A DNA stretch of 64,000 bases, taken from NCBI GenBank assembly GCA_030998225.1, contig JAPYXD010000049.1:558001-622000 (forward strand), in the 5' to 3' direction. How positions within the stretch are numbered: position 1 is the stretch's first letter; every line of letters begins with the position of its first letter. The notes below the pieces were generated by a model. It was not told the origin of the DNA, ran no database searches, and saw nothing but the letters and a program-made list of their open reading frames with translations. Positions 24,575-36,650 of the stretch are shown here, piece by piece. Both the position numbers and the translations under genes were made by a program. Source of the DNA: Diplolepis rosae (lineage: Eukaryota > Arthropoda > Insecta > Hymenoptera > Diplolepididae).

Positions 24575-27500
24575 ATGTTAGTAGACACAGGGGCAACCCA
24601 CTCCTATATTGGCAAACAATTTTTTAAACAAATAAAGGAATTGGATTACGAGGTTAAGAAACCAAATAATAACAAGTTAATAGTAGCAAACGGCCAGCAA
24701 TTACAAATAATAGGACAAGTATTGAGTCCTACCGAAGTGGGTCATGTGAAAAAATATTTGCTATTTAGACTGGTACCAGAACTAAGATCTATAGGAATCC
24801 TCGGAACAGACATGATGGAAAGGCTAGGATTAAAATTAGACTTCGAAAAGAAAATTTGGTGGCTACCAGAAAAACCACAAATTAGATATAAAATAGATGC
24901 AAACCCAAAGGAAAACAGAGTAATATGGAACGAGGATGAAAAGAAAAGAGAACCAAGAAAGGATAGTCTAGAAGAAAGAACGAGAGTAAAAAATAAAATA
25001 AAGTTGCGAAATCAAGAAGTAAGACCAACAAACAACCTACTATGGAGAGAAATAACCACTAGTACCCCAACCAACCATACCCTACCTGAAGTCGGCCAGA
25101 TAATGGACACAAGATGGTCCAAAATACCAGTGAGACAAGGAAGTCTAATCTCACGAGAAAATAAAGAACAGAGGCAAGAAGTCACTAGTTCTAGTCCCTT
25201 AGAAAAAGAAAACGTAATACAAACAGCTGTCAAAGCAAAAACCAAGAGTGAAGATAAACAAATAGTAAAGGAAATAGAGAAAGAACCCGAAAAGGAAATA
25301 AAAAATAAATTAAAACTGAAAAGAGAACGAAACGAAGAAAACAAGAATGGAAAAGAATCGAGGGAAAGAAAAGAGACAGAAAACGAAAAATGCGAGGGGA
25401 TAATAGAACTAAACGAAAACCAAGAGCAACAATTAAGAAAATTAATCGAAAGAAAGGTTAACAAAACAGGAATAAAACTAGAACCTACACACATGACAGA
25501 ACACAAAATAAACGTACAGGGCCACGAACCAATTAAACAAAGATATTACCATGTCTCACCCAAAGTAAGAGAGTACATGTACGAAGAAATAGATAAAATG
25601 TTGGAAGAAGACATAATTGAACCCTCAGACAGCGATTGGTCAAACCCGGTAGTTATGATCAAGAAACCCAACGGAAAATATAGATTCTGTTTAGATTTCA
25701 GAAAGGTAAACAAAATGACGAAAAAAGACCTATACCCGATACCAATCATGACAGAAATCTTGGACGCACTAAGGTCAGCAAAATACATATCAAAAATCGA
25801 TCTCAGGTCAGCATACCACCAAATACCACTAGAAGAACAATCAAAAAAGATAACAGCATTCACAGTGCCAGGAAAAGGAATGTACCAATTTAAAAGAATG
25901 CCATTTGGATTAACAAACGCTCCAGCTACATTTCAGCGCTTAATGGATAAAATAATAACACCAGACTTAAAACCCAATGTATTCTGCTACTTAGATGATA
26001 TAATTATAGTGACAAAGAACTTCGAAGAACATTTAAAAACTTTAGAAACAGTTCTAGAGAAAATTAATCAAGCAGGATTAACGATAAATCTGGAAAAGTG
26101 CGAATTTGGATGCTCGGAAGTGAAATACTTAGGATTTGTAGTAAACGAAAAAGGACTATTAATGGACGAAGACAAAATAAAACCTATACTAGAATTCCCA
26201 ACACCAAAAAATGTGAAACAACTGCAAAGAATTATAGGAATGACATCATGGTACAGAAGATTCATACCAAAATTTTCGGAAATAATGGAACCTTTATACA
26301 CACTATTAAAGAAAGGAATAGAATGGAAATGGGACATAGAACAAGAACAGGCATTAGAAAAAATAAAAAAATTACTAACGACAAAACCAATACTGGCATG
26401 CCCAAACTTTCATCATCCATTTCAACTTGAAACCGATGCGAGCGATACGGGATTAGGAGCCGTCTTAACCCAAAATATAAATAACGAAAACCACGTAATA
26501 GCATTCGCAAGCAGAAGCCTCAACGAAGCGGAAAAAAAATATTCAACATCAGAAAAGGAATGCTTAGCAGTGGTATGGGCAATACGGAAATTCAGACCTT
26601 ACCTAGAAGGATATACCTTCAAAGTACTAACAGACCATATAGCTTTAAAATGGCTGCATAATTTAAAAAACCCGACGGGACGACTAGCAAGATGGGCACT
26701 GGAACTACTCGAATACGACTACGAGATAGTATACAGAAAAGGCTCACTAAATTATGCACCAGACGCCCTATCAAGAACAAGCGAAAAGTTAAATTCAACA
26801 GCAAGTACACTAGCGCTAATAAAAGAAACAAAAAAGAACAAAACAAGCGAAGTTAAGGATGAATGGTATAGTCACAAACTAAAACAAGTAAAGGAGAAAC
26901 CAACAGAAAACCCAAACTGGCGAATAAGGGACGACCAACTTTATTTCTTCAGACCAGATCCGTTAAAATCAAGCTTGAACCTGGATAATAATCCCTGGAA
27001 ACTAACAGTACCAAAGGAACTAAGAGAGCAGGCACTATCAGAAAACCATGATAGTAAACAAGCAGGACACTTGGGCATGGAGAAAACATATGCAAGAATC
27101 GCAGAGAACTATTTTTGGCCAGGAATGTATTCAGAAACATTAAAATACGTAAAAGAATGCGACACATGCCAAAGAATTAAACCAAAAGTGAGCAATCAAG
27201 TAGGACTACTGGGAAAAAGAATAATCGAAGAACCATGGACAGTAGTAGCAGCAGACATAATGGGCCCACTGCCAAGGTCAAAAGCAAAAAACCAATATAT
27301 ACTTGTTTGCGTAGACATGTTCACCAAATGGGTGGAAATAATTCCAATAAAGAACAAAGTAGCAACAACGATAGAAAAAGAATTCCACAGAAAAGTCATA
27401 TCGAAATGGGGAACACCAAGAATATTATTTACAGACAACGGCAAAGAATTCGTAAACAGAATCATGGTGAAGTTAACGCAAAACTTCGGAATACGACATT

Positions 27501-28099
27501 CAAAAACACCACGATACCACCCACAATCAAACCCAACAGAAAGATGTAACAGATCAATAAAAACAGCGATCAAAGCGTACCTCGAAAAAGACCATAGAGA
27601 ATGGGATGAAAATTTGGAAGACCTACAATTCGCGCTAAATACTAGTAAACATTCGTCAACAGGTTTCACACCAGCATTTTTAAACTTTGGAAGGGAATTA
27701 GAACCAATCCAAACGCTAAACAAAGATTTAATAAACATAGAGAAAATAGAATCACAAGAAGTAGGGAAGTGGGTAGAGAGGCTAAACAGGTTGAAAATAA
27801 TAAAAGACGAAGTACAGAAAAATTTAGAATTAGCAAATGAAAGACAGGCAACATATTATAACTTAAGACGTAGACCAATTAGCTACGAGATAGGTGAACA
27901 GGTACTAAGAAGCGAAAAAACGTTGTCGAATAAAGCAGATAATATAGCAAAAAAGTTAAACAAAAATTTTGAGGGCCCATTTTTCATAAAAACAAAAATC
28001 TCACCGACAATTTACGAAATAAAAAACAAAAAAGGTAAGTCACTTGGCAATTGGAACGTAAAAGACATTAAAAAATACATAGAAAAAACTGAAATGTGA
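24575..28099 (+). CDS. pol: gypsy-1 Pol polyprotein (PR-RT-RNase H-IN)
   Basis: 1174 codons from the first ATG; the frame is open from 24470. Protease: DTGA with D4, and GILGTDM near residue 75. A lysine/glutamate-rich linker follows (about 110-280). Reverse transcriptase: D409 in KIDLRSAYHQ, MPFGLTNAPATFQ, and the YLDD box with D474 and D475. RNase H: D621 in ETDASDTG. Integrase: zinc site H825, H832, C862, C865, then D894, D954 and E989 (34 residues between the last two). All catalytic residues are present and no internal stop is seen. The ATG lies only three residues before the protease Asp, so natural synthesis is more likely by a frameshift from gag. That route is blocked here by TGA at 24467. 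Pol's stop overlaps the following small zinc ORF in another frame. Confidence 0.95.
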   Translation: MLVDTGATHSYIGKQFFKQIKELDYEVKKPNNNKLIVANGQQLQIIGQVLSPTEVGHVKKYLLFRLVPELRSIGILGTDMMERLGLKLDFEKKIWWLPEKPQIRYKIDANPKENRVIWNEDEKKREPRKDSLEERTRVKNKIKLRNQEVRPTNNLLWREITTSTPTNHTLPEVGQIMDTRWSKIPVRQGSLISRENKEQRQEVTSSSPLEKENVIQTAVKAKTKSEDKQIVKEIEKEPEKEIKNKLKLKRERNEENKNGKESRERKETENEKCEGIIELNENQEQQLRKLIERKVNKTGIKLEPTHMTEHKINVQGHEPIKQRYYHVSPKVREYMYEEIDKMLEEDIIEPSDSDWSNPVVMIKKPNGKYRFCLDFRKVNKMTKKDLYPIPIMTEILDALRSAKYISKIDLRSAYHQIPLEEQSKKITAFTVPGKGMYQFKRMPFGLTNAPATFQRLMDKIITPDLKPNVFCYLDDIIIVTKNFEEHLKTLETVLEKINQAGLTINLEKCEFGCSEVKYLGFVVNEKGLLMDEDKIKPILEFPTPKNVKQLQRIIGMTSWYRRFIPKFSEIMEPLYTLLKKGIEWKWDIEQEQALEKIKKLLTTKPILACPNFHHPFQLETDASDTGLGAVLTQNINNENHVIAFASRSLNEAEKKYSTSEKECLAVVWAIRKFRPYLEGYTFKVLTDHIALKWLHNLKNPTGRLARWALELLEYDYEIVYRKGSLNYAPDALSRTSEKLNSTASTLALIKETKKNKTSEVKDEWYSHKLKQVKEKPTENPNWRIRDDQLYFFRPDPLKSSLNLDNNPWKLTVPKELREQALSENHDSKQAGHLGMEKTYARIAENYFWPGMYSETLKYVKECDTCQRIKPKVSNQVGLLGKRIIEEPWTVVAADIMGPLPRSKAKNQYILVCVDMFTKWVEIIPIKNKVATTIEKEFHRKVISKWGTPRILFTDNGKEFVNRIMVKLTQNFGIRHSKTPRYHPQSNPTERCNRSIKTAIKAYLEKDHREWDENLEDLQFALNTSKHSSTGFTPAFLNFGRELEPIQTLNKDLINIEKIESQEVGKWVERLNRLKIIKDEVQKNLELANERQATYYNLRRRPISYEIGEQVLRSEKTLSNKADNIAKKLNKNFEGPFFIKTKISPTIYEIKNKKGKSLGNWNVKDIKKYIEKTEM

Positions 28100-28202
28100 G
28101 CAGTGTTACCAAGAGATGAACGTCACGGAATTACTGATGCACAAGTGCCCAAGTCTACTAGACCTGCTCCAGACCCCGCTAACCACAGAAATTTTAGAAT
28201 AA
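28083..28202 (+). CDS. gypsy-1 small zinc-binding ORF (ORF3), probably truncated
   Basis: In the frame +1 to pol, the codons after TAG at 28080-28082 encode about 39 residues to TAA at 28200-28202. The product carries C-x2-C-x11-H-x-C followed by a SLLDLLQTPLT helix. The matching ORF in gypsy-2 has the same spacing and the LLDLLQTPLT text although other residues differ, suggesting the protein was selected. In gypsy-1 there is no ATG before the zinc cysteines; the only Met is at 28116. About 100 bp present between pol and the ORF in gypsy-2 are missing here, so the start has been lost or the ORF would need a frameshift from pol. Function is unknown. Confidence 0.5.
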   Translation, partial: KKLKCEQCYQEMNVTELLMHKCPSLLDLLQTPLTTEILE

Positions 28203-28612
28203 GGAAGAATTTAGAAGAAGAAAAGAGGCAAGAAAGGAAATGGAATTAAAAAACGAATTTAGGTAGATATGCAGAGAGGAAAAACTAAACCAAACTGGGA
28301 GAGAAGAAAGAACAGGAACAAGAAAACAAGAAAGAAAAGGACAAAGACAGCGGCAGCGACACGGAATCAGACAATTCAACACGAACAGTAAAATATAAAG
28401 GAAAATAAAGACTAAAGTTAAGAAATTAGAATTAAGAAAATACTTTTAAGAAATTTATTATTTGATTTAATAGATATAATCATCAAGAAAAAATATATAT
28501 AGTTTTTTAGTTATATAAAATGTACAATGATAGAAAATGTCTTGTTGGGTCCCGGAACGCCATACAAAACAAACAATAAAAAACAGAAGCAAAGAACAGA
28601 CCGCAACCCGAT
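28203..28612. other. gypsy-1 3' untranslated region
   Basis: A purine-rich stretch of GAAGAA and AGAAAG text, then AT-rich sequence up to the polypurine tract. Compared with gypsy-2 it is much shorter and lacks the second zinc ORF found there at 56191-56535. No ORF of note. Confidence 0.6.
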
Positions 28613-28613
28613 T

Positions 28614-28626
28614 AGGGGGAGGGGGG
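28614..28626 (+). other. gypsy-1 polypurine tract
   Basis: AGGGGGAGGGGGG ends one base before the 3' LTR, the usual place of the plus-strand primer. Gypsy-2 has nearly the same tract at 56550-56562. Confidence 0.9.
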
Positions 28627-28627
28627 T

Positions 28628-28899
28628 TGTAACAAAGTTACATAAGTGCCCCTTGGGGACACAGCCCTGCGACCGGAATTCGGGGGAACCCGGCCCGGCA
28701 TGCCCTGCGGTCGTGTGCCGTCGCCGGTTACTGTCTGCTGGCCCGCGTTGTGGAGTGGAGCGTCGGATTCCCAGTTTTGTTCGTCGAATCCTTGTAAATG
28801 CCAATAAAGCGTTTTAGTGCGAATACGCGCATTTTATTTTGTGTGAAACTTATATGCGTCCACTCCTTTCACTAACCTCATTTTGCGACCCAGGTCACA
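28628..28899 (+). repeat. gypsy-1 3' LTR with a clustered substitution patch
   Basis: 272 bp, same ends as the 5' LTR, AATAAA at 28803-28808, followed by the target duplication AACT. By eye it is identical to the 5' LTR except within 28846-28881. There 10 of 36 positions differ; every change replaces the family base with A or T (six C to A, two T to A, two G to T). Confidence 0.95.
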
Positions 28900-28903
28900 A
28901 ACT

Positions 28904-31900
28904 ATTTTATTGCGCTTTGCCAAACGTTTGTCAAAAGTTTACTCTTTTTGCAATATTAAAACTTTTCAATTTTCCTTGCAAAGATACCGGAATGTTCCCT
29001 CGATTTTCTATAAAAAAAACGTCTTTACAAAGCAACTCAAGTGGTTGAGCCTTTCGGATTATATGTTTTTTAATGTAGAACATCAGGGTGTGTGAAGTAA
29101 ATCTATGGGCTGAAAGAACAAAGGGCTAATTTTGAAAATGATCCTTCAATATTTCTGACGTTTTAAAAATTCTGTAAATCACACTCATGATGTTGTTGGA
29201 TAAATTTCGTCGAATTCATTCATCTCAAGATATCTATTTGCGAGTAACGGCAGGTTTCTAATTATGAATGAAAGAAATTAGTTGAATCCACTTACGGATA
29301 ATTTCTCTAACCCTGTTTTATCAATTGAACTGTGAATGTGTACAGATCAATATTTTTCGCACGACCCAATAGTAACAAATACGTCACAAATTTCGTCCCG
29401 ATAATGATATTTACGTACATATAGAAATCAAAATGAAGTTCATTCTGACGTGCTGGAACATTTACGAAGATTCAGTCAACATATTTCTCACCATTCGGGA
29501 ATGTGATAACCTTTCGAAGATATTTTACTAATACTTATAACTATTTTATTGCGCGTTGCCTAACGTTTGTAAAAAGTTTACTCTATTTCCAATATTTCAA
29601 CTTTTTTATTTTCTATGCAAAGATTCCGGAATGTTACCTCGATTATCTATAATAAAACGTCTTTACGAAGCCAATCAAGTGGTTGAGCCTTTCTGATTAT
29701 ATGTTTTTTAATGTCGAACATCAGGATGTGTGAAGTAAATCTAAGGGCTAAAAGAACAAAGGGCTACTTTTAAAAATGCTCGTTTTATATCTTTATCGTT
29801 TTAGAACTTCTGTAAATCACACTCCTGATGTTGTTGGATACATTTCGTCAAATTAATTCATTTCATTATATTTGATTGCAAGTAACGGCAGGTACCTAAT
29901 AATGAATGGAAGAATTTAGTTGCATCTCCTTACGGGAAATTTTTTAACCCTGTTTTATCAATTGAACTGTGAATGAGTACAGATCAATATTTTTCGCACG
30001 ACCCAATAGTAACAAATACGTCACAAATTTCGTCCCGATAATGATATTTACGTACATATAGAAATCAAAATGAAGTTCATTCTGACGTGCTGGAACATTT
30101 ACGAAGATTCAGTCAACATATTTCTCACCATTCGGAAATGTGATAAGTTATTGCAGAACTATTACTAATACTTTGAACTATTTTATTGCTCGTTGCCAAA
30201 CGTTTGTGAAATGTTTACTCTTTTTGCAATATTAAATCTTTTCAATTTTCCTTGCAAAGATACCGGAATGTTCCCTCTATTTTCTATAAAAAAAACGTCT
30301 TTACGAAGCCAATCAAGTGGTTGAGCCTTTCTGATTATATGTTTTTTAATGTCGAACATCAGGATGTGTGAAGTAAATCTAAGGGCTAAAAGAACAAAGG
30401 GCTACTTTTAAAAATGCTCTTTTTATATCTTTGACGTTTTAGGACGTCTGTAAATCACATTCATGATGTTGTTGGATAAATTTCGTCGAATTCATTCATC
30501 TCAAGATATCTATTTGCAAGTAACGGCAGGTTTCTACTTATGAATGGAAGAATTTAGTTGAATCCGCTTATGGATAATTTCTCTAACCCTGTTTTATCAA
30601 TTGAACTGTGAATGAGTACAGATCAATATTTTTCGCACGACCCAATAGTAACAAATACGTCACAAATTTCGTCCCGATAATGATATTTACGTACATATAG
30701 AAATCAAAATGAAGTTCATTCTGACGTGCTGGAACATTTACGAAGATTCAGTCAACATATTTCTCACCATTCGGGAATGTGATAACCTTTCGAAGATATT
30801 TTACTAATACTTATAACTATTTTATTGCGCGTTGCCAAGCGTTTGTGAAAAGTTTACTCTTTTTGCAATATTAAAATTTTATTTTCCATGCAAAGATACA
30901 GGAATGTTCCCTCGATTTTCTATAAAAAAACGTCTTTACGAAGCCAATCAAGTGGTTGAGCCTTTCGGATTATATGTTTTTTAATGTAGAACATTAGAAT
31001 GTGTGAAGTAAATCTAAGGTCTAAAAGGTCTCTAAGGTCTAGTGCTACTTTTAAAAATGCTCCTTTAATATTTTTGACGTTATAGAACTTCTGTAAATCA
31101 CAGTCATGATGTTGTTGGATACATTTCGTCAAATTAATTCATTTCATTATATCTGATTGCAAGTAACGGAAGGTTCTTAATTATGAATGGAAGACTTTAG
31201 TTGCACCTCCTTACGGGAAATTTTTTAACCCTGTTTTATCAATTGAACTGTGAATGAGTACAGATCAATATTTTTCGCACCACCCAATAGTAACAAATAC
31301 GTCACAAATTTCGTCCCGATAATGATATTTACCTACATATAGAAATAAAAATGAAGTTCATTCTGACACGCTGGAACATTTACGAAGATTCAGTCAACAT
31401 ATTTCTCATCTTTCGGAAATGTAATAACTTATTGAAGAAATATTACTAATACTTTGAACTATTTTATTGCGCGTTGCCACACGTTTGTGAAAAGTTTACA
31501 CTTTTTCCAATATTAAAACTTTTCAATTTTCCTTGCAAAGATACCGGAATGTTCCCTCGATTTTCTATAAAAAAACGTCTTTACAAAGCTACTCAAGTGG
31601 TTGAGCCTTTCGGATTATATGTTTTTAATGTAGAACATCAGGGTGTGTGAAGTAAATCTATGGGCTGAAAGAACAAAGGGCTAATTTTGAAAATGCTCCT
31701 TTAGTATTTCTGACGTTTTAGAAATTCTGTAAATCACACTCATGATGTTGTTGGATAAATTTCGTCGAATTCATTCATCTCAAGATATCTATTTGCAAGT
31801 AACGGCAGGTTTCTAACTATGAATGAAAGAAATTAGTTGAATCCGCTTACGGAAAATTTCTCTAACCCTGTTTTATCAATTGAACTGTGAATGAGTACAG

Positions 31901-34900
31901 ATCAATATTTTTCGCACGACCCAATAGTAACAAATACGTCACAAATTTCGTCCCGATAATGATATTTACGTACATATAGAAATCAAAATGAAGTTCATTC
32001 TGACGTGCTGGAACATTTACGAAGATTCAGTCAACATATTTCTCACCATTCGGGAATGTGATAACCTTTCGAAGATATTTTACTAATACTTATAACTATT
32101 TTATTGCGCGTTGCCTAACGTTTGTAAAAAGTTTACCTTTTTGCAATATTACAACTTTTTTATTTTCTATGCAAAGATACCGGAATGTTCCCTCGATTTT
32201 CTATAATAAAACGTCTTTACGAAGCCAATCAAGTGGTTGAGCCTTTCGGATTATATGTTTTTTAATGTCGAACATCAGGATGTGTGAAGTAAATCTAAGG
32301 GCTAAAAGAACAAAGGGCTACTTTTAAAAATGCTCGTTTTATATCTTTTACGTTTTAGAACTTCTGTAAATCACACTCCTGATGTTGTTGGATACATTTC
32401 GTCAAATTAATTCATCTCAAGATATCTAATTGCAAGTAACGGCAGGTACCTAATAATGAATGGAAGAATTTAGTTGCATCTCCTGACGGGAAATTTCTCA
32501 AACCCTGTTTTATCAATTGAACTGTGAATGAGTACAGATCAATATTTTTCGCACGACCCAATAGTAACAAATACGTCACAAATTTCGTCCCGATAATGAT
32601 ATTTACGTACATATAGAAATCAAAATGAAGTTCATTCTGACGTGCTGGAACATTTACGAAGATTCAGTCAACATATTTCTCACCATTCGGGAATGTGATA
32701 ACCTTTCGAAGATATTTTACTAATACTTATAACTATTTTATTGCGCGTTGCCTAACGTTTGTAAAAAGTTTACCTTTTTGCAATATTACAACTTTTTTAT
32801 TTTCTATGCAAAGATACCGGAATGTTCCCTCGATTTTCTATAAAAAAAACGTCCTTACAAAGGTACTCAAGCGGTTGAGCCTTTCGGTTAATATGTTTTT
32901 TAATGTAGAACATCAGAATGCGTGAAGTAAATCAAAGGTCTAAAAGAACATAGGGCTACTTTTAAAGATGTTACTTTAATATTTTTGACGTTTTAGAAAT
33001 TCTGTAAATCACACTTATGATGTTGTTGGATACATTTAGTCAAATTCATTCATTTCATAATATTTGATTGCAAGTAACGGCAGGTACCTAATTATGAATG
33101 GAAGAATTTAGTTGCATCTCCTTACGGGAAATTTTTTAACCCTGTTTTATCAATTGAACTGTGAATGAGTTCAGATCAATATTTTTCGCACGACCCAATA
33201 GTAACAAATACGTCACAAATTTTGTCCCGATAATGATATTTACGAACATATAGAAATCAAAATGAAGTTCATTCTGACACGCTGGAACATTAACGAAGAT
33301 TCAGTCAACATGTTTCTCACCATTCGGAAATGTGATAAGTTATTGCAGAACTATTACTAATACTTTGAACTATTTTATTGCTCGTTGCCAAACGTTTGTG
33401 AAATGTTTACTCTTTTTGCAATATTAAATCTTTTCAATTTTCCTTGCAAAGATACCGGAATGTTCCCTCGATTTTCTATAAAAAAAACGTCTTTACAAAG
33501 CTACTCAAGTGGTTGAGCCTTTCGAATTATATTTTTTTTAATGTAGAACATCAGGATGTGTGAAGTAAATCTATGGGCTGAAAAAACAAAGGGCTATTTT
33601 AGAAAATGCTCCTTTAATATTTCTGACGTTTTAGAAATTCTGTAAATCACACTCATGATGTTGTTGGATACATTTCGTCGATTGCATTCATCTCAAGATA
33701 TCTATTTGCGAGTAACGGCAGGTTTCTAATTATGAATGAAAGAAATTAGTTGAATCCGCTTACGGAAAGTTTCTCTAACCCTGTTTTATCAATTGAACTG
33801 TGAATGAGTACAGATCAATATTTTTCGCACGACCCAATAGTAACAAATACGTCACAAATTTTGTCCCGATAATGATATTTACGTACATATAGAAATCAAA
33901 ATGAAGTTCATTCTGACACGCTGGAACATTAACGAAGATTCAGTCAACGTGTTTCTCATCATTCGGAAATGTGATAACTTATTGAAGAAACATTTCCAAT
34001 ACTTTGAACTATTTTATTGCGCGTTGCCAAACGTTTGTGAAATGTTTACTCTTTTTGCAATATTAAAACTTTTGAATTTTCCTTGCAAAGATACCGGAAT
34101 GTTCCCTCGATTTTCTATAAAAAAAACGTCTTTACAAAGCTACTCAAGTGATTGAGCCTTTCGGATTATATATTTTTTAATGAAGAACATCAGAATGCGT
34201 GAAGTAAATCTATGGGCTGAAAGAACAAAGGGCTACTTTTAAAAATGCTCTTTTTATATCTTTGACGTTTTAGAACGTCTGTAAATCACATTCATGATGT
34301 TGTTGGATACATTTCGTCGAATTCATTCATCTCAAGATATCTATTTGCAAGTAACGGCAGGTTTCTACTTATGAATGGAAGAATTTAGTTGAATCCGCTT
34401 ATGGATAATTTCTCTAACCCTGTTTTATCAATTGAACTGTGAATGAGTACAGATCAATATTTTTCGCACGACCCAATAGTAACAAATACGTCACAAATTT
34501 CGTCCCGATAATGATATTTACGTACATATAGAAATCAAAATGAATTTCATTCTGACACGCTGTAACTTTTACGAAGATTCATTCAAAATGTTTCACTTCA
34601 TTCGGAAATGTGAAAACTTATTGAAGAAATATTGTTAATGCTTTGAACTATTTTATTGCGCGTGGCCAAACGTTTGTGAAAAGTTTACTCTTTTTGCAAT
34701 ATTACAACTTTTTTATTTTCTATGCAAAGATACCGGAATGTTCCCTCGATTTTCTATAAAAAAAACGTCTTTACAAAGCTACTCAAGTGATTGAGCCTTT
34801 CGGATTATATATTTTTTAATGAAGAACATTAGAATGCGTGAAGTAAATCTATGGGCTGAAAGAACAAAGGGCTACTTTTAAAAATGCTCTTTTTATATCT

Positions 34901-35896
34901 TTGACGTTATAGAAATTCTGCAAATCACACTCATGATGTTGTTGAATACATTTCGTCAAATTAATTCATTTCATTATATCTGATTGCAAGTAACGGCAGG
35001 TTCCTAATTATTAATGGAAGAATTTAGTTGCATCTCCTTACGGGAAATTTTTTAACCCTGTTTTATCAATTGAACTGTGAATGAGTTCAGATCAATATTT
35101 TTCGCACGACTCAATAGTAACAAATACGTCACGAATTTCGTCCCGATAATGATATTTACGTACATATAGAAATCAAAATGAAGTTCATTCTTACACGCTG
35201 GAACATTTACGAAGATTCTGTCAACATATTTCTCACCATTCGGAAATGCGATAGCTTATTGAAGAAATATTACTAATATTTTGAACAATTTTATTGCGCG
35301 TTGCCAAACGTTTGTAAAAAGTTTACTCTTTTTCCAATATTACAACTTTTTTATTTTCTATGCAAAGATACCGGAATGTTCCCTCGATTTTCTATAATAA
35401 AACGTCTTTACGAAGCCAATCAAGTGGTTGAGCCTTTCGGATTATATGTTTTTTAATGTCGAACATCAGGATGTGTGAAGTAAATCTAAGGGCTAAAAGA
35501 ACAAAGGGCTACTTTTAAAAATGCTCGTTTTATATCTTTATCGTTTTAGAAATTCTGTAAATCACACTCCTGATGTTGTTGGATACATTTCGTCAAATTA
35601 ATTCATCTCAAGATATCTAATTGCAAGTAACGGCAGGTTTCTAATTATAAATGGAAGAATGTAGTTTAATCTCCTTACGGGAAATTTTTTAACCCTGTTT
35701 TATCAATTGAACTGTGAATGAGTACAGATCAATATTTTTCGCACGACCCAATAGTAAAAAATACGTCACAAATTTCGTCCCGATAATGATATTTACGTAC
35801 ATATAGAAATAAAAATGAAATTTATTCTGACACGCTGGAACATTTACGAAGATTCAGTTGACATATTTCCCACTATTCGGAAATGTGATAACTTAT
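28904..35896 (+). repeat. 639-bp tandem satellite array, right block
   Basis: The marker GAACTGTGAATG recurs at 29327, 29964, 30603, 31245, 31882, 32519, 33156, 33795, 34434, 35072 and 35709, with steps of 637-642 bp. Monomers are in the same orientation as the left block and continue its phase across the retrotransposon. Several monomers share left-block variants, for example GTTGCATCTCCTTACGGG and the TCTAAGGTCTAGTGC insert near 31020 that also occurs near 21355. The repeated ORFs of 60-84 codons are artefacts of the period. Confidence 0.97.
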
Positions 35897-36650
35897 TGTT
35901 TAAGAAAATGTGACTATTTTCGAACAATCATACTGTTGTTTTCCAGCTTATCCTCTGGGAACTTCCCCTCGATTCTCTATAAAGAAACACTTCTGTACCA
36001 AAACACTCAACTGGTTAAGACTTTGCGATTATCAGTATTTTGATGCAGAACCACGGGCCACTTTTAGAATTGCTCTTTTTATATTTTGGAAGTTAAAGAA
36101 CGTCTGTAAATCACACTCAGGATGGTGTTGAATAAATCTTTTAAAATTCATTTCTCCAAAGAAGTCTATTCTTATGTTACGACAGGCTTTTAGTGACATG
36201 AATAAGTATTTAGTAAAATCCGCAAACTAGAAATTGCTCTGACCATGACTTATCAATTAAATTATGCATAAATAACGATTAATATTTTTTCATGATCTAA
36301 TAGTAGCCAATACATCGCAAATTCCACCCTGACAATGATATTCACGTACGTATATGAAATTAAATATTATATATTCTCTCACTTTGAAGCATTCCCGAGG
36401 ATTAATTCAATATATTTCAGACGATTTTAGAATGTTTCCCCTCATTAATGAAATATTATAACTACTTGGGACTGTTTGCTTTTTTCGCTGCAAAATATTC
36501 ATTGAAAGATCAGTGATTTGCAATATTTTCCTCTTTCGTGTCTATATTAATGATCTCGGAACTTCACTTCGATTTTCTGAAGAGAAACACTTGTTTACCA
36601 AGCCATTCAACTCGTTGAGCCGTTGTGATTATCAGAATTTTGCTTCATAT
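35897..36650 (+). repeat. Highly diverged edge monomers of the satellite
   Basis: After ACTTATTG at 35896 the text abruptly loses identity but remains colinear. It includes CCCTCGATTCTCTATAAAG at 35966, TCTGTAAATCACACTC near 36102, TTATCAATTAAATTATG near 36250, ATGATATTCACGTACG near 36336, then a second CTTCGATTTTCTGAAGAG at about 36566. So at least one complete and one partial monomer lie here in the same orientation as the array. Confidence 0.85.

Larger units (their letters stand above)
21789..28899 (+). mobile_element. Ty3/gypsy LTR retrotransposon 'gypsy-1', young copy
   Basis: A 7111-bp element with 272-bp LTRs (TGTAAC...GTCACA), a tRNA-Lys-type primer site, gag, pol, a small third ORF, a polypurine tract and a 4-bp target duplication AACT (21785-21788 and 28900-28903). 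It sits inside a satellite monomer: the left flank ends TTTGAACT and the right flank resumes AACTATTTTATTGCG, matching an uninterrupted monomer. LTRs are identical outside one 36-bp patch, so insertion was recent. Gag and pol are full length without internal stops. One defect is likely: the -1 frame entered from gag is closed by a TGA before pol. Order PR-RT-RNaseH-IN places it in Ty3/gypsy. No env-like ORF is present. Confidence 0.97.

Noticed and set aside
6386..35896. CRISPR-like array or other regular repeat-spacer system
   Set aside because: Units are contiguous 639-bp monomers without unique spacers, in a eukaryotic context.
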